Source of the DNA: Nymphaea colorata
Lineage: Eukaryota > Streptophyta > Magnoliopsida > Nymphaeales > Nymphaeaceae
Direction: 5' to 3'
DNA: 64,000 bases
Assembly: GCF_008831285.2 (NCBI RefSeq)
Contig: NC_045139.1
Span: 9,821,204 to 9,885,203 of the forward strand
The notes beneath the pieces are model-generated. The model did no database searches and was not told the DNA's origin. It worked only from the letters and a program-made list of their open reading frames with translations. Positions 13,001 through 25,700 of this stretch are shown piece after piece (the stretch's first letter is position 1; each line of letters begins with the position of its first letter). Both the position numbers and the translations under genes were made by a program.

Positions 13001-13756
13001 GAACTGGATTAACAGAAAGAAAAAAAAAACGACAGAAGATGGAGATAATGAAGACCAATTTCATTCTGAAATGCCCAAAAGGTATCTCTTTCTCTGTCTG
13101 TCTCCCTTTCTATCGCTCTTATCGTCTTTCATGGAGAGGGTGACCTTTTTGGGCGTTTCTGAAAGGGACATAGAGAGAGAGAACAAGAGAGTGAGAGAGA
13201 GAAAGTGAGCGAGAGGAAGAGAGAGACATGGAGAGGGAAATGCAGACACAAAATTGTGCGTGTTCCCCATTCTTGGCAAGTGAACATGATAGTAAGCGAG
13301 TGACAAAGAGAAGGCATGGGAGAGAGAGATAGATAGATAGAGCGAGAGAGAGAGAGAGAGAGAGAGGGTCTTTCGTTGCTTAAGCTACCATTGAGTTTGT
13401 TATGTTGATGAGAAGAAGAAGATTAGGGGGTGTGGCAGCTGACAAGAAGAGGAAGTCGGAGCTTGACAAGACGAGAAGTCACGACTCACGGGCGGTACAG
13501 GTGGAATAAAACACCCGAGAGAAAAGTCACAACTAATTAGGTGTGAATTTATTGATGGTATTAAAATACCAGACTCACTGAAAACTCCCAGGAGTTTCAT
13601 TCCATGTTTGATGGGATCTGGAGTTTTTAGTGTATGATGGAAGTAAAGTTCCACTGCTAAAGTGGAATTCCACCTATTCAAATGCCCCTCAATAATCTAT
13701 GTGACAAATATCAAAGCCTGCGAATTGTTCCTTAGAGTCTAGCACCTACCTGTTTC

Positions 13757-13787
<31 letters not shown>

Positions 13788-16700
13788 GTATATATGCTTG
13801 TATTATCCAGTGTATACATTTCCATACCATTGGATATATGTATAATATGGATAAATATATAATACCATAGAATAATTTGTACAAATCTTATTCTATACTT
13901 TTTCTGTTTTTTTAGTTTTTATTTTCTTCCTTTTTGCTGCTCATTTTGCTGCAGTGTGTTAGCCTTTGTTCTGTCAATCATGAATGAGATATCTGGACTG
14001 CAAGGACCCATAACTACAGCCATTTGTTCTGCTGTTCAAATGCCATGGCAGTTACTCCCCAGCTTGTTTCTCTGTTTAGAGGAGAAAATTACCAATGTAA
14101 AACAAGATTGACAACGCATCACTGAAATAGAGCAAAATCAACAGGTTAAGATCCTGACTTTAAAAGAGTTTAATATGGTTTGTTGTTGGACCTACATCTA
14201 AGATAGCGTGGGCTTTCTCCTGACACGAACTGTTAAGGGCTTTTCCTTTAAATAGAGAAAAAGGCAGGTAAGCTAAACGAGCTGGTACATAGTTGTATCT
14301 TTGTGGTTTGCATGACACTTGCCTTTTACACTTGGTGATTTCTTAGATATATTAGGCTGCATATGGTGGAATCATTTAGATATATTAGGTTGAGGTACAG
14401 TAACTGGTAAGATTACCATATGAATGAAGGCTGCCCTCCAGATCATATTGTTTGACATAGATAGCATGGTCAAATAACTTGTACAGACTGATCTTTGTGA
14501 CGAAGACAAAGCTTCCAAAGAAGTTCATGCCCTTACTTTGTGAAGAAGCATATGAAACAAAGTGAAGTTCATTCCTCAAAGATAAGAAGGTTTCTTCCTG
14601 GTTCCTTTGCAGCAAGAAGCCACTTTTAGCTTGTCTTTTAATTGATTTAGTCTTCTTAATGGATTCTGTTGCGCCTAGTCCAGTTGTACTATCATTACCT
14701 CCTCATGTTTCTTATCTTAATGTGCATTACATTTTATCATAACAGGTATTATCACATGCTGCAATTAAATCTCATTGGCAATTAACTATCCCAGAATATT
14801 TAAATGGATAATAATGGCAAGCATGAGTTTCTTTAAAAGTGGAGGAACTGCTTAAAGAAGAAACTTTACTCATATAATGTTTTTAATATTTTCTCAATGA
14901 AAAAACTAGAAACTCAGAGTGAAGAAACACAGAAATGTCAAGTTCTAGAGGGAATTGTATAGGCCAGTGAACAAGTCCAGCAGTTGCTTCAAAATTTCAG
15001 CATTTTAACTCCTATTTCTTATCCTTGTTATCAGTGTTATTCTAGATTTTATATGAAATACTCCCCCAAAGTTTGTAATAAGATAAAACTGCAGTCTGCC
15101 CAGAAGAATAACCAACTTCATTGAGTTGGACCAAACCGACCGCTTAAATTTCTAACACCAGTAGCTACTTTACATCATTGTGTTACAGGTCTGAGAAAGA
15201 TGCTTTTGAGGGAGAACTTCCAAGAAACATAGCCAGCTGAGACCTGAGTCTGTTCACACCAAAAAAGGACTAACAAACCAACAAACAACTGAAAAGTGAC
15301 AAATGATGAGTTCAGAGACTTACTGCAATCATTACACTTTGGTGGAACAAAAGTGGTGATATGAAGACCCAGAAGATATCATATACAAAAGCACAGCATA
15401 AGAGTGCCGCGGCAACCTGGAAAAGACAACTTATATATGTAAAAATATAAGTATAGCATATATGTATGCATACAATGTACCTACATGTGTGAAAATAGTT
15501 GTAACAAGCAACAAAAGAACTACAAAAAGTGTATTGGAAAAGTTCTACCTTGATATTTGGCAAGCGGGCTGTTTGTAGAACAGTTATCATCAGAGAAATA
15601 CCCTGACAGTGGGTAATTTGAGAAACATTAGCAAAGCATGAATGAAGATCTTAACCATCAACATATAATTAAGTTGAGTAGAAAAAAAATGCTGTACAAC
15701 CCAGAAAAAGTGGAAAACAGTAGTTTGATTTGTGTTTATGAGGTGACTTCATCTGTGAAACTCAAACATCTAACCAAGGCCAGAGTTAATCAGGCATCAA
15801 TCAACACACTCCAGCAGTATTCAAAATATGACAAGTTTTATCACTTCAAGAAAAGATTTTTTCCGTAAGTTACAAAGAAAAAGGATGATTTCTTTAAAAG
15901 TGTATATGATTTAAGTGAATTTGGGTATCTAGAGAACCAGTTCACTGTTTTTCAGGTTTCTGATTAATAAGATAAAGAAGTAAAACTATACTAGAAGCAA
16001 AATAATAAGATATTAAAAGTGAAACTTACTAGAATGTCTTGTCCAATCCAGGCATATGATGCATGCCGATTTACAACCCAAAATATAGCAAATGCTGCAC
16101 AAAATGGAAAAATAACAAGAGATAAAACTGACACTTCACCACATAGAGGAAGACTGACTTTCTTCTTCTGAGAACCTCCAAAAAACCTGAACAAAGTAGT
16201 TAAAAAGGTAGTTATGTCAGGTGAAATACTCTGATTAAATGGAGTAGACTGCAAGGTCATGATGTACCTTGAAATTATTCCCACTAGACATGCACGCATC
16301 CCCTGCAAAGAAAAAGGTCAAATCTAAGACGGTATGGGTTCCACTAGGAAACAATCTGAAAGCAGTGTCTGCAAGGCATAGATTTTTTGTCTAAAAATCC
16401 ATGGATCAGAATCCATGAGATAAAAGTCCATGGATAAATTTTTTGTCTTGTGTATGATGGCATAGATTAAAATCCATGAAATTATGTCTACAGTATGATG
16501 GATGAGAACGAAAATCTTCAGACAGAAAAAATAACTGTTGCATTTTACAACGTCCGCTGTGGAGGGAGAAGGCAGAAGTTGTGTCTCTCATTGTTAAGAT
16601 GTGTTTATATTCAGTTTTAGGTTTAAGAGGGTACTTTTGTAATAACTTTTCCTTTAGATGTTTCTCTTGTAACTTCTCTCTTTCCTCTAGTCTATATAAA

Positions 16701-19700
16701 GAGGAGTTAGGGCAGATTTCGTTGTTAATCAAAGATTATTCTTTCTAATCTTATCATGGTATCAGAGCAGCAGCCGTCTCCTCCTCCTTGGCGCGCCGAT
16801 TGAGCGGCGCCACCCGCCGCCTGACCGCGCCCATCGCTGCGCTTCCTCCACCCGCTCGTGTCCACCCATCTCCGCCCGTCGCTGACCTCTCCACCCGACG
16901 CCTCTGCCAGTCGCTGTCCTGTCTTCTCCACCCGACGCCTCCGCCCGTTGCTGTCTTCTCCGCCCGACGCCTCCGCCCGTTGCTGTCTTCTCCGCCCGAC
17001 GCCTCCGTCCGCTGTTGCAGTCATCTTCGCCGCTGCCCGCCGTGGCTGTCACCTCCGCCCGCCGCCGCCGTCTGTCACTGTTGCTTCTCCGCTGCCGCTG
17101 CACACTGCATCGCCCCTGCTGTCTCCACCATTCTCCTCTACTCCGCCGCTGCTCTGCACGCTGATTTTCCTCTCAGCGTCTTCGCTGTCGCCTCTGGTAA
17201 TCTGTCTTCGTTCAGTTCTGTTGTTGCCTCTTCCAGCCGATCAGACTTATGGATTGCTGCCCGTGTTAACTGCTTCATGATCAGCATGTTGTCTTTCGAT
17301 ATGTGATTGTCTTCTTTTTTGCCTGCACTTCCTATTCCGTGGCTCGGTTTCCTCCATTGTGTTGAGCGATGTCTGAAATTAGCAGCGGCGCTAATACCTC
17401 TTCCTTTGTGTCGTCGGGAGAGATGAAGAGTTCCCCATTTTCCAGCTTTATCACCAAAATGGATGGGGGTAATTACGAGATGTGGGCCATGCAAGTAAAA
17501 AGAACCTTGATCGCTCATGAGAAGGAACATCTTATATTGGAGCCCGAGCCCGTACAGAAGGTAGGAAAATATACTACTTGGTTTAAAGATAATTCGTTGG
17601 TTATGGTATGGATTGTTGGTACTCTTACTCAAGACATTGCCAATGAAGTCCTGCATAAGGAAAGTGCAAAGGATATGTGGGATTCCCTTGCAGCCACCTA
17701 TTCACAAGCAAGGAATGAAACCAGAATTATGCAGCTTCATCATGATATTCATCAGATGCGCCAAGATGGTCGCCCTCTACATACTTATTATTCTAGTCTC
17801 AAGTCCATGTTTGAGAGACTAAACAGCTACTTTCCTGCATGTAAGTGTGAGCAACAGAAGGCATACAGAGATATGCTTATGGTCGGAGTATTTCTGTCTG
17901 GATTAGACTCTGTTTATGAATCAGCAAAGAATCAGATGCTCACTAGTCCCTCGATTCCTCCTATTGATGAAGCTTATAGTAGGCTAAGCAGAATTCCAAT
18001 CCCTTCATCGACTGTTCTTGATACCACTTCTGCTATGCTTGCTACTCGTGGCAGAGGTGGGTCCCTCTTTGCCAGAGGACGAGGATACCGTGGCCGTGGC
18101 AATACCCCTTCGCGCCCAGTATGTCAGTTTTGTCATCGCATTGGTCACACTGTGGATAAGTGTTGGCAGAAACATGGTCGTCCAGCTGTTGCCAATCAGA
18201 CTGTTTTTACTGATTCTCCAGAGCAGCCTAAGACTCAACATCCTGTTTCCTCCAGTGAGTTACGTGCAGATGATATTATCTCTCAGTTGAGACACTTGAT
18301 TGGAGATAGACCTCAACAAGCTCATGATCCGACCACCTCTACTATCACTACTGCTGCCAGTGCATCTTCATCTGGTATGTATTCTGACACTACAGATTGG
18401 CTCATTGATTCGGGTGCATCGACACATCTCTGTGGAGACAAGGCACAGTTTACTTCTTATGTCTCTACTCCACCTGGTCGCTCGGTTATTCTAGCAGATG
18501 GCAAATATTCTCCCGTTGTTGGACTTGGAGAGGTCCAACTTACTTCATCATTACCATTGCAACATGTTCTTCATGCACCAGAATTCCCACATAGCCTACT
18601 ATCTATCAGTCAGATTACCAGAGATTTAAACTGTCGTGCGATATTTGACTCCTCTTCTCTTGTGTTTCAGGATATACTGACGGGCAGGGTGATTGGCAGT
18701 GGCCGTGAACAGGGAGGTCTTTACAGGCTAGTGCATCCCTTTCCCTTTGCTGGATCTACCTCTGCAGGGTCGTCCTCATCCTCGGCTTATACTTGGCATT
18801 TACGTTTTGGACATCTACCGTTTCAGAAACTGCTGCATGTTCTTCCTCAGCTGTCTCCCAAGTCTTCTTTTCAATGCGAGTCTTGTCAGTTGGGCAAACA
18901 CCATAGGTCATCCTTTCCTCCGCGGCCCAGTCGAAGTAGCCATTCTGTGTTTGAGTTACTTCATTTTGATGTTTGGGGTCCGAGTCGTACTCCTGCTCTT
19001 CAAGGTCATCGATATTATCTTGTTGCTGTCGATGACTATAGTCGTGTTAGTTGGGTTTTTCTTATGAAGCATAAATCTGAAGTGGGTCATGTAATCAAAA
19101 ATTTTATCAATGAAATTCTGACTCAGTTTGATACTTGTGTCAAAATTGTGCGCTCTGACAATGCTCTTGAGTTCTGTGCTTCCTCTTTGGAACAATTTTT
19201 CAGGGATAAGGGTATCATCCACCAAACTTCTTGTGCCTATACCTCCCAACAAAATGGGGTTGCTGAACGGAAACACCGTCATATTCTTGATGTTGCCAGA
19301 ACCATTATCATACATAGCCATGTTCCCCATTCTTACTGGGGCGATGCTGTTCTCACAGCATGCTATCTTATTAATCGTATGCCGTCATCTGTGTTGGGAG
19401 ACCTTATTCCTATCTCTGTCCTCTTTCCTGACAGAGACTTGTTTTCTGTTCCACCTCGTGTTTTTGGATGTGTTGCCTTTGTTCAGTTGCTTGGTCCTGG
19501 GCGAGATAAGTTGTCTCCTCGGGCCATCAAAACGATCTTTGTTGGTTATTCCCACACTCAAAAGGGATATCGATGTTATGATCCTTCTACTCGTCGGTAT
19601 TATGTGAGTGCTGATGTTACATTTTTTGAATCAACCTCTTTCTTCTCCCCAAATGGAACTCAATTAAGGGCGCCTGCATTAAATGATGAAGTCCAATTTC

Positions 19701-22700
19701 CTCTACCTCTCATGAGTTGTCCAAACCCAGTTGATCCACGTTTTGGGGCTGTCTACCATCGTCGTACTAAGCCTGCTGCGCCTGTTCAATGTGCACCTGT
19801 GCCTTCACCCAGCACGCCCAAGGTAATTCCTGACACAAACTCAACTGACAATGTTTTATGTAATGATGACATAGGAGTATGTCACGAGCATGTTCCTGCT
19901 CCTAATGAACTTGATGTGCCCATTGCTCAAAGGAAAGGCAAACGCAGTTGCACTTTGCATCCTATCTCTGGTCATTTATCCATGGATAGACTCACCCCTA
20001 TGTACCGACAGTTTGTCAAGGGGCTGTCGGCTATTGCTCTTCCACAGAATCCCATGGATGCTCTCTCTGATCCCAAATGGGCAGCGGCTATGCAAGAAGA
20101 GATGGATGCTCTTCAGTCTAGAGGCACCTGGACCCTTGTTACTCCTTCAGTTGATGCAGCCATTGTTGGTTGCAGATGGGTCTTTACTATCAAATACCGA
20201 GCAGATGGCAGTATTGACAGATATAAGGCTCGTCTGGTTGCAAAAAGCTATACCCAAACTTATGGGGTTGATTATTATGATACCTTCTCTCCTGTGGCAC
20301 GACATGCTTCCTTACGGATTCTCCTTGCTGTGGCTGTCAGCAAGAATTGGTCCCTCTCACAGCTTGATGTCAAAAATGCCTTTCTCTATGGTGACTTACA
20401 TGAAGAAGTGTATATGCAGCAACCACCAGGGTTTGTTGCTGAGGGGGAGTGTCAGAAAGTGTGCAGATTGCGAAAGGCGATTTATGGTCTGAAACAGAGT
20501 CCTCGAGCTTGGTTTCAGAAATTGTCAGAGAATATTGAGAATGAGGGCTTCAGACGTTCTTCGGCCGACCATTCCCTCTTTGTCAAGAAGACTTCTACAG
20601 GTACGGTGATAGTTCTTGTTTATGTTGATGATATCATTGTTACAGGGGATGATGATCAGGGGATTTCCAACATCAAGGATGTCCTTGGACAACACTTTGT
20701 CACCAAGGACCTTGGTGAACTACGTTATTTCCTTGGTATTGAGTTTGCCAGAAATCAAAAGGGCCTTATCATGTGCCAGAGGAAATACGTTACTGATGTT
20801 TTGCAAGAGACAGGGATGCTGGGGTGTCGGCCTGCATCCACGCCTATGGATATCAATACCCGCTTGTATGATGATGATACTGAAGATGTTGATGCAAGAC
20901 AGTATAGAGGGATTGTTGGGAAGCTCCTATACATCACTGTTACTCGACCTGACATTGCCTATGCTGTTAGCAGAGTGAGTCAATTTATGGATAAGCCCAA
21001 GAAAGTTCATTGGGATGCTGCTATGATGATTCTTAGGTATCTAAAGAATTCACCAGGAACGGGACTCTTCTTTCAGAATGGTACCTCACTCACTATATCT
21101 GTGTATGTTGATGCCGACTATGCAGGATGCCCCTCAGACAGAAAATCCACTACTGGATTTTGTGTGTTTATTGGATCCAACTTGGTTACATGGAAGAGTA
21201 AGAAGCAAACTGTGGTTGCCAGATCAAGTGCAGAATCTGAGTATAGAGCTATGGCTCAGGGTACTGCTGAAGTTATGTGGGTTAGATCCCTGATGTTGGA
21301 TCTTACTGTCGAAGTGCATCTTCCTATGCAACTGTTATGTGATAACAAAGCTGCACTGTTTATTGCTAATAATCCGGCTTTTCATGAAAGAACCAAGCAT
21401 GTTGAAGTAGATTGTCACTATACTAGAGACATGATTCAAAAGGGGTTTGTAAGTACCTCACACATTTCAACTACAGGGCAAACGGCTGATATCTTTACTA
21501 AGGCTCTTGCAAGGGGACCATTCCAAAGCTGCTGTTCCAAGTTGAGCCTATTTGACATATACGCTCCAACTTGAGGGGGAGTGTTAAGATGTGTTTATAT
21601 TCAGTTTTAGGTTTAAGAGGGTACTTTTGTAATAACTTTTCCTTTAGATGTTTCTCTTGTAACTTCTCTCTCTCCTCTAGTCTATATAAAGAGGAGTTAG
21701 GGCAGATTTCGTTGTTAATCAAAGATTATTCTTTCTAATCTTATCACTCATGAAATGGCCTAATGGGCAGAAAAAAAAAATCCACAGACAAAAGTTGGAC
21801 TATGTGAAATCCGACTTTTTCCCGTGGATAAAAGTCTGCAGGGATGGGTCTGAGCAGCACAGATATTTTACCCGTGTGTGACAGGTAGGATCAATTTTTC
21901 AAGATACAGATATTTATCTGTTGTCGACTGTAAAATCTGAGGTTATCGAACTCCCCCTAAATGAGTATTCAGAAAAACATTTTTTATGTCTTGACAACCG
22001 ACAATTCTCTTTATATGTGTCATGGTTGTCTGGTAGGTGAAAAAAATGAACATCACCAAATTTACAAGTTACAACTTACAAGTCCAACCGGACAGTTTTT
22101 GTGCCTTGCTGCAACATCAAATCTGGTCTACACCCAGCAGGAATGGGGAACCTTAAGGACGAACGTGTTCAAGTCCCTATTACAGTATTTCTGAGACAGC
22201 CCATATCTCAGACATGAAGCTATGAGAGAGGTTTCTCTGATGGTTCTCCACTTGCACCCACAGACGTGCCACTTATTTTAGGGTCATTTTGAGATAAAAA
22301 AAACTACGTGTTCATGTGTTTGATTGAGCAGCTACACTTCCATTTTCTGCAATTGGATGTCTTAAAAGTACATCTTCAGGCATCTAGTCCACCCACTCAA
22401 ACAACGGCTTTACCAACTGTGAAGCTCTAAGCATAAAACTGTGGAATCTTAGTAAACAATTTCTCTCTGTAGATAGGAGGCATATGATGTTGATTGGCTA
22501 TTTGTTCATGTGTTGTAAATTTCTGTTCAGGGCTGTCAATTCCTTTGTACAGGTTCTTGTTGAATAACTAACAACTGTCTTCCAGCAGTTCAGATTCAAA
22601 AAAGTCTGAAAATCTTTTAGACATTCCTACATTATCCTTGAGACCTGCTAATGAAGAGCCAGCAGTAAGGAACACTGGTACAGTGACCTCTTCTTTAATC

Positions 22701-25700
22701 CATCTCTCTGAAGGTATATTGTAACAGCATTTTTGTGATTATTTGTCAGCTCAGGTGTGTTTGGACTTTTCTTTGAAACCTTTGCACAAGTTATATAATC
22801 ACAGCATATGTTGCCTAACATTTATTGCATCAAAGCATTTGTTCCAATGATGCAAAGTTGCATCACACGCAAATAAAGGAGAGACCAAAACCATGTGAAT
22901 AAATTTAGAATATCCACAAATATACATCATGCTTGAAATAAAAAATCTCCCAATAGCAATTATAAAGAAAAAAAGAGTAACGAACAACAAAATCAGCATT
23001 TACAGCATAGGCATAAAACATGCAGCACAAGGGTAATAAAAAACAAAGAAAAGCACCAAAAATGAATGAATTTACAAGTACCAAAGCATGCTCCTTTATG
23101 ACAATTGTATCAACAGAAATATCCTGCTTCATTACATGTGCAGATATTCATGCATCCAAGATTTGAAATGAAGCTGAACATACCTGACTGCCACCAATGC
23201 AGAACATAATATAAAGTAGCCAAACAAACCATGCCGACATAAAAAAGAATAACACCAACAGAAAAGCAGATGCTGATAGAATGAAAATGACAGCTCCTTT
23301 CACACTGATATCAAGAGCCTCTTCCTCAGTGTCATCTTTTGTAGTTGCAACAGAACTAAGGCTTTCCTAAAAATGAAAAATAAAATGCTGAGCGCACTTC
23401 CCTTAGGAGATTGAGGAGTATATGAATAATCACAAAATTTGCACATCTGCACAGGATAAACAGAGAACTGAATGGCATTCACCAGCAAGTATGAAGACAC
23501 CAAAGGGACAGAAAATCAGCGCATATTTAATCATATCCCATATATCCAGATTACTTCAACAGCCCAAAATGAAAAGTTTAGACATAATAATAATTTCTAA
23601 GTTCCGTGTGTAAGAAACCAACATGAGAAAAAATTATCGGAATGCTAATTCACATGGGTACTTCAATAAGGTCCATATACCCGTGTCGCCGTATCCGTAC
23701 CCAAAATAGGTACTTGGACACACTCGGGTACCTTTAGATTCAAACTGCTTAATTTTACTTTGATTTAATTTTTTCTACCTTACTTTTCATTCTATTCTTA
23801 GAGTAATTGTTCATTAACATACTAATGTTTTTATTTATATCACTTATTTACTAAAATGTTGCTTTCATTTTGATTTTTTTGTGTTATTTTGCATATATAC
23901 ATACATATATCCTGCCGTACCCCCGTACCGACATTTTTTAAAGTTGTCATGTCCGTACCCGTATCTCCGTACTCATACCCAAACCGTACTCATACCCATG
24001 TGACTTAGTCGGAATGTGTTACAAAATGCATTGAAACATGGATTAAAGCATTTGGAATCATGAGAAAAACAGAGAAGAAGCAATAATAGCAGGATTTCTG
24101 CAGTGATGACGATTAATATTTCCACTTAAATACATTTTTTATGCCTTATAGCATAGAAAACACAACATATAGAAGGATTTCATAGCAAAAGGTTTTAAAA
24201 AGGGATATGAAGTCTGCATCTTCAACATGAGATGAGTTTGTGCAAGAAGAAGCATAATATAATACCAACAAATTCTGGAATAACTGAATAAAAGTGCATC
24301 AGCTTCTCCATCTAGAGTGAGCTTCAAATGTTTCAAGAAGATTTACATAATAATTGTGTAAATGACAATTTATCAAGAACTCAACAATTTTGGCCAACAT
24401 GAAATTCCCTCTAGACAGCAAGATAAGATTTCGCTTTAGCATGCTAAAACAAATAATAGCAATGTTGCTACCTGTCACGGGCCAACTTTTCAAGCCTATT
24501 TGGCCCACGCGGAGCCGAAGGTTTCTCCAAGCCTTTGGCCAGCCTGACTCATTCTCAATGTAGCGAAAGCTTTCATCAATCTTATGGGACCGCAGACTAG
24601 ACGAGGAGTGCTACGCACTCGGCACACCATCACCCAGGTTCATCCCACAGTAGACCATCGGCAAGCCGTGGCCATGAGGCCCTGTGAGAACATTGTCATT
24701 CCTCCAAGCGCCTATCTACTTCCATACGAAATCTGGGAGGGGGTAGAGTTCCATTGGGAAGAAGCCCTCAACTGAAGCCAGTTGCCGACTATATGTTATT
24801 AAGCAAGGCGGCCGACCATCGCCCTACTCGACGATGAGCATTCACTTACTCGCCCCCGCATGACTCTACGCAGTTGTGGACACAGCATATGCGTCCATCG
24901 GGGCAATTGCCCCTAACCCACGTGCACCCCCATGCGCATTCAAATGCTACACATGGGAAACTCTTCTGATTCCCCACTGACGGACTTGCATTTTCAAAGG
25001 GACTGACGACCATGATGCACTTATACGTTTTGTCGCTGCACATCCACGTGCATTACTTTCTGTTTGACTTAGCGTCCAATTGGATCCCACATGCTTCCCG
25101 AGCAATGCCTAAGTTGGCCAAGCAGCACCTCCTTCTACTGGCTTGGCCGGGCCAGACATAGTCGGTCCGCAACATTCTCCCACCACCAAATCGTCACTGT
25201 CCTCAATGACTTTGCCTAGGGCAAGAGAAATTCTGCAGCCATCCCCTGCTTTTCTTTTCAATTAAGCCCATGTTCGTCTGATTGATGCACCCGCCACGTC
25301 GCGGCTACCTGCCTTATCGGGTGTTTTACCTCTGCCTTAGCGGTGGACTGACAGATGGAAGAAATTCTTTGGCACAAAACAAACTATCTAGGCGAGCCGA
25401 AGAAGTACCAAGTGAAGTAGATAGATGAACATAATCCAACTTGGGAGTATGCATTCCGTATGAAGCAGCGGTACCCGAGAGAAGTCAAAGCCTATCATGA
25501 AGCAGTTGGCGCCGAGGATGGCGCATGATTTGAAGGGGGGAGCCTGTTCCCTTGTGTCTAAGAGTCTGTACAGTTTTTGCTTTGTTTTATTATGTAATTC
25601 CTTTGTTTATGTTGAGTCTTTGCTTATGTTTGTTCACTTGTAAGGGAGTACCCTCCCACCGGTCTAAGTGTCATGTTTTGGGGATTCTATGTTTTGGGGT

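Larger units (their letters stand above)
8927..15323 (-). other. SPPL intron 10 (6.4 kb)
   Basis: This large intron lies between the exon carrying the catalytic YD and the exon carrying GFGD. It holds a tandem duplication (9392-9600), a (TG)(TA) run near 10023-10060, the right end of a CTAAGT-family element at 10291, a dead copia fragment split by a 952-bp TIR element (10292-11960), GA-rich microsatellites (11985-12005, 13317-13367) and a region of short inverted words (12130-13690). From 13,700 to 15,300 I see only AT-rich intron sequence. Confidence 0.7.
16592..21746 (+). mobile_element. Complete Ty1/copia LTR retrotransposon, young and probably autonomous
   Basis: The two 165-bp LTRs (16592-16756 and 21582-21746) begin TGTTAAGATG and end CTTATCA. 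They differ at one base (T at 16682, C at 21672). A 5-bp target duplication CTCAT lies at 16587-16591 and 21747-21751. The primer-binding site TGGTATCAGAGC, complementary to initiator tRNA-Met, starts directly after the 5' LTR, and the polypurine tract GAGGGGGAG abuts the 3' LTR. One uninterrupted gag-pol frame fills the interior. The short LTRs and 5.2-kb size fit the Ale/Retrofit-like copia group. That lineage call is an inference. Confidence 0.97.
16303..23183 (-). other. SPPL intron 6 (6.9 kb) containing the copia element
   Basis: This intron separates exon 6 from a 35-base exon 7. It contains the intact copia at 16592-21746. The sequence on both sides of the copia (16380-16590 and 21752-21900) is rich in TCCATGGAT/TGGATAAAAGTC words in both orientations, suggesting that the copia landed in an older repeat. 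From 21,900 to 23,180 I see no recognisable gene or element. Confidence 0.65.

Noticed and set aside
12131-13691. Candidate large TIR element (GGGGGGTGTGAATG ... CAAATGCCCC) in SPPL intron 10
   Set aside because: The ends match only loosely and the flanking TCAA repeat is only 4 bp. Inner words such as GGAACAAAAGTTCC suggest transposon debris, but I cannot fix the limits.
16725-17306. Open frames of 99-172 codons on both strands between the copia 5' LTR and gag
   Set aside because: They arise from the CCGCC-rich minisatellite, start at non-conserved positions and match no gag or env domain.
18000-21300. Other-frame open frames inside the copia polyprotein region
   Set aside because: These are shadows of the intact gag-pol frame.
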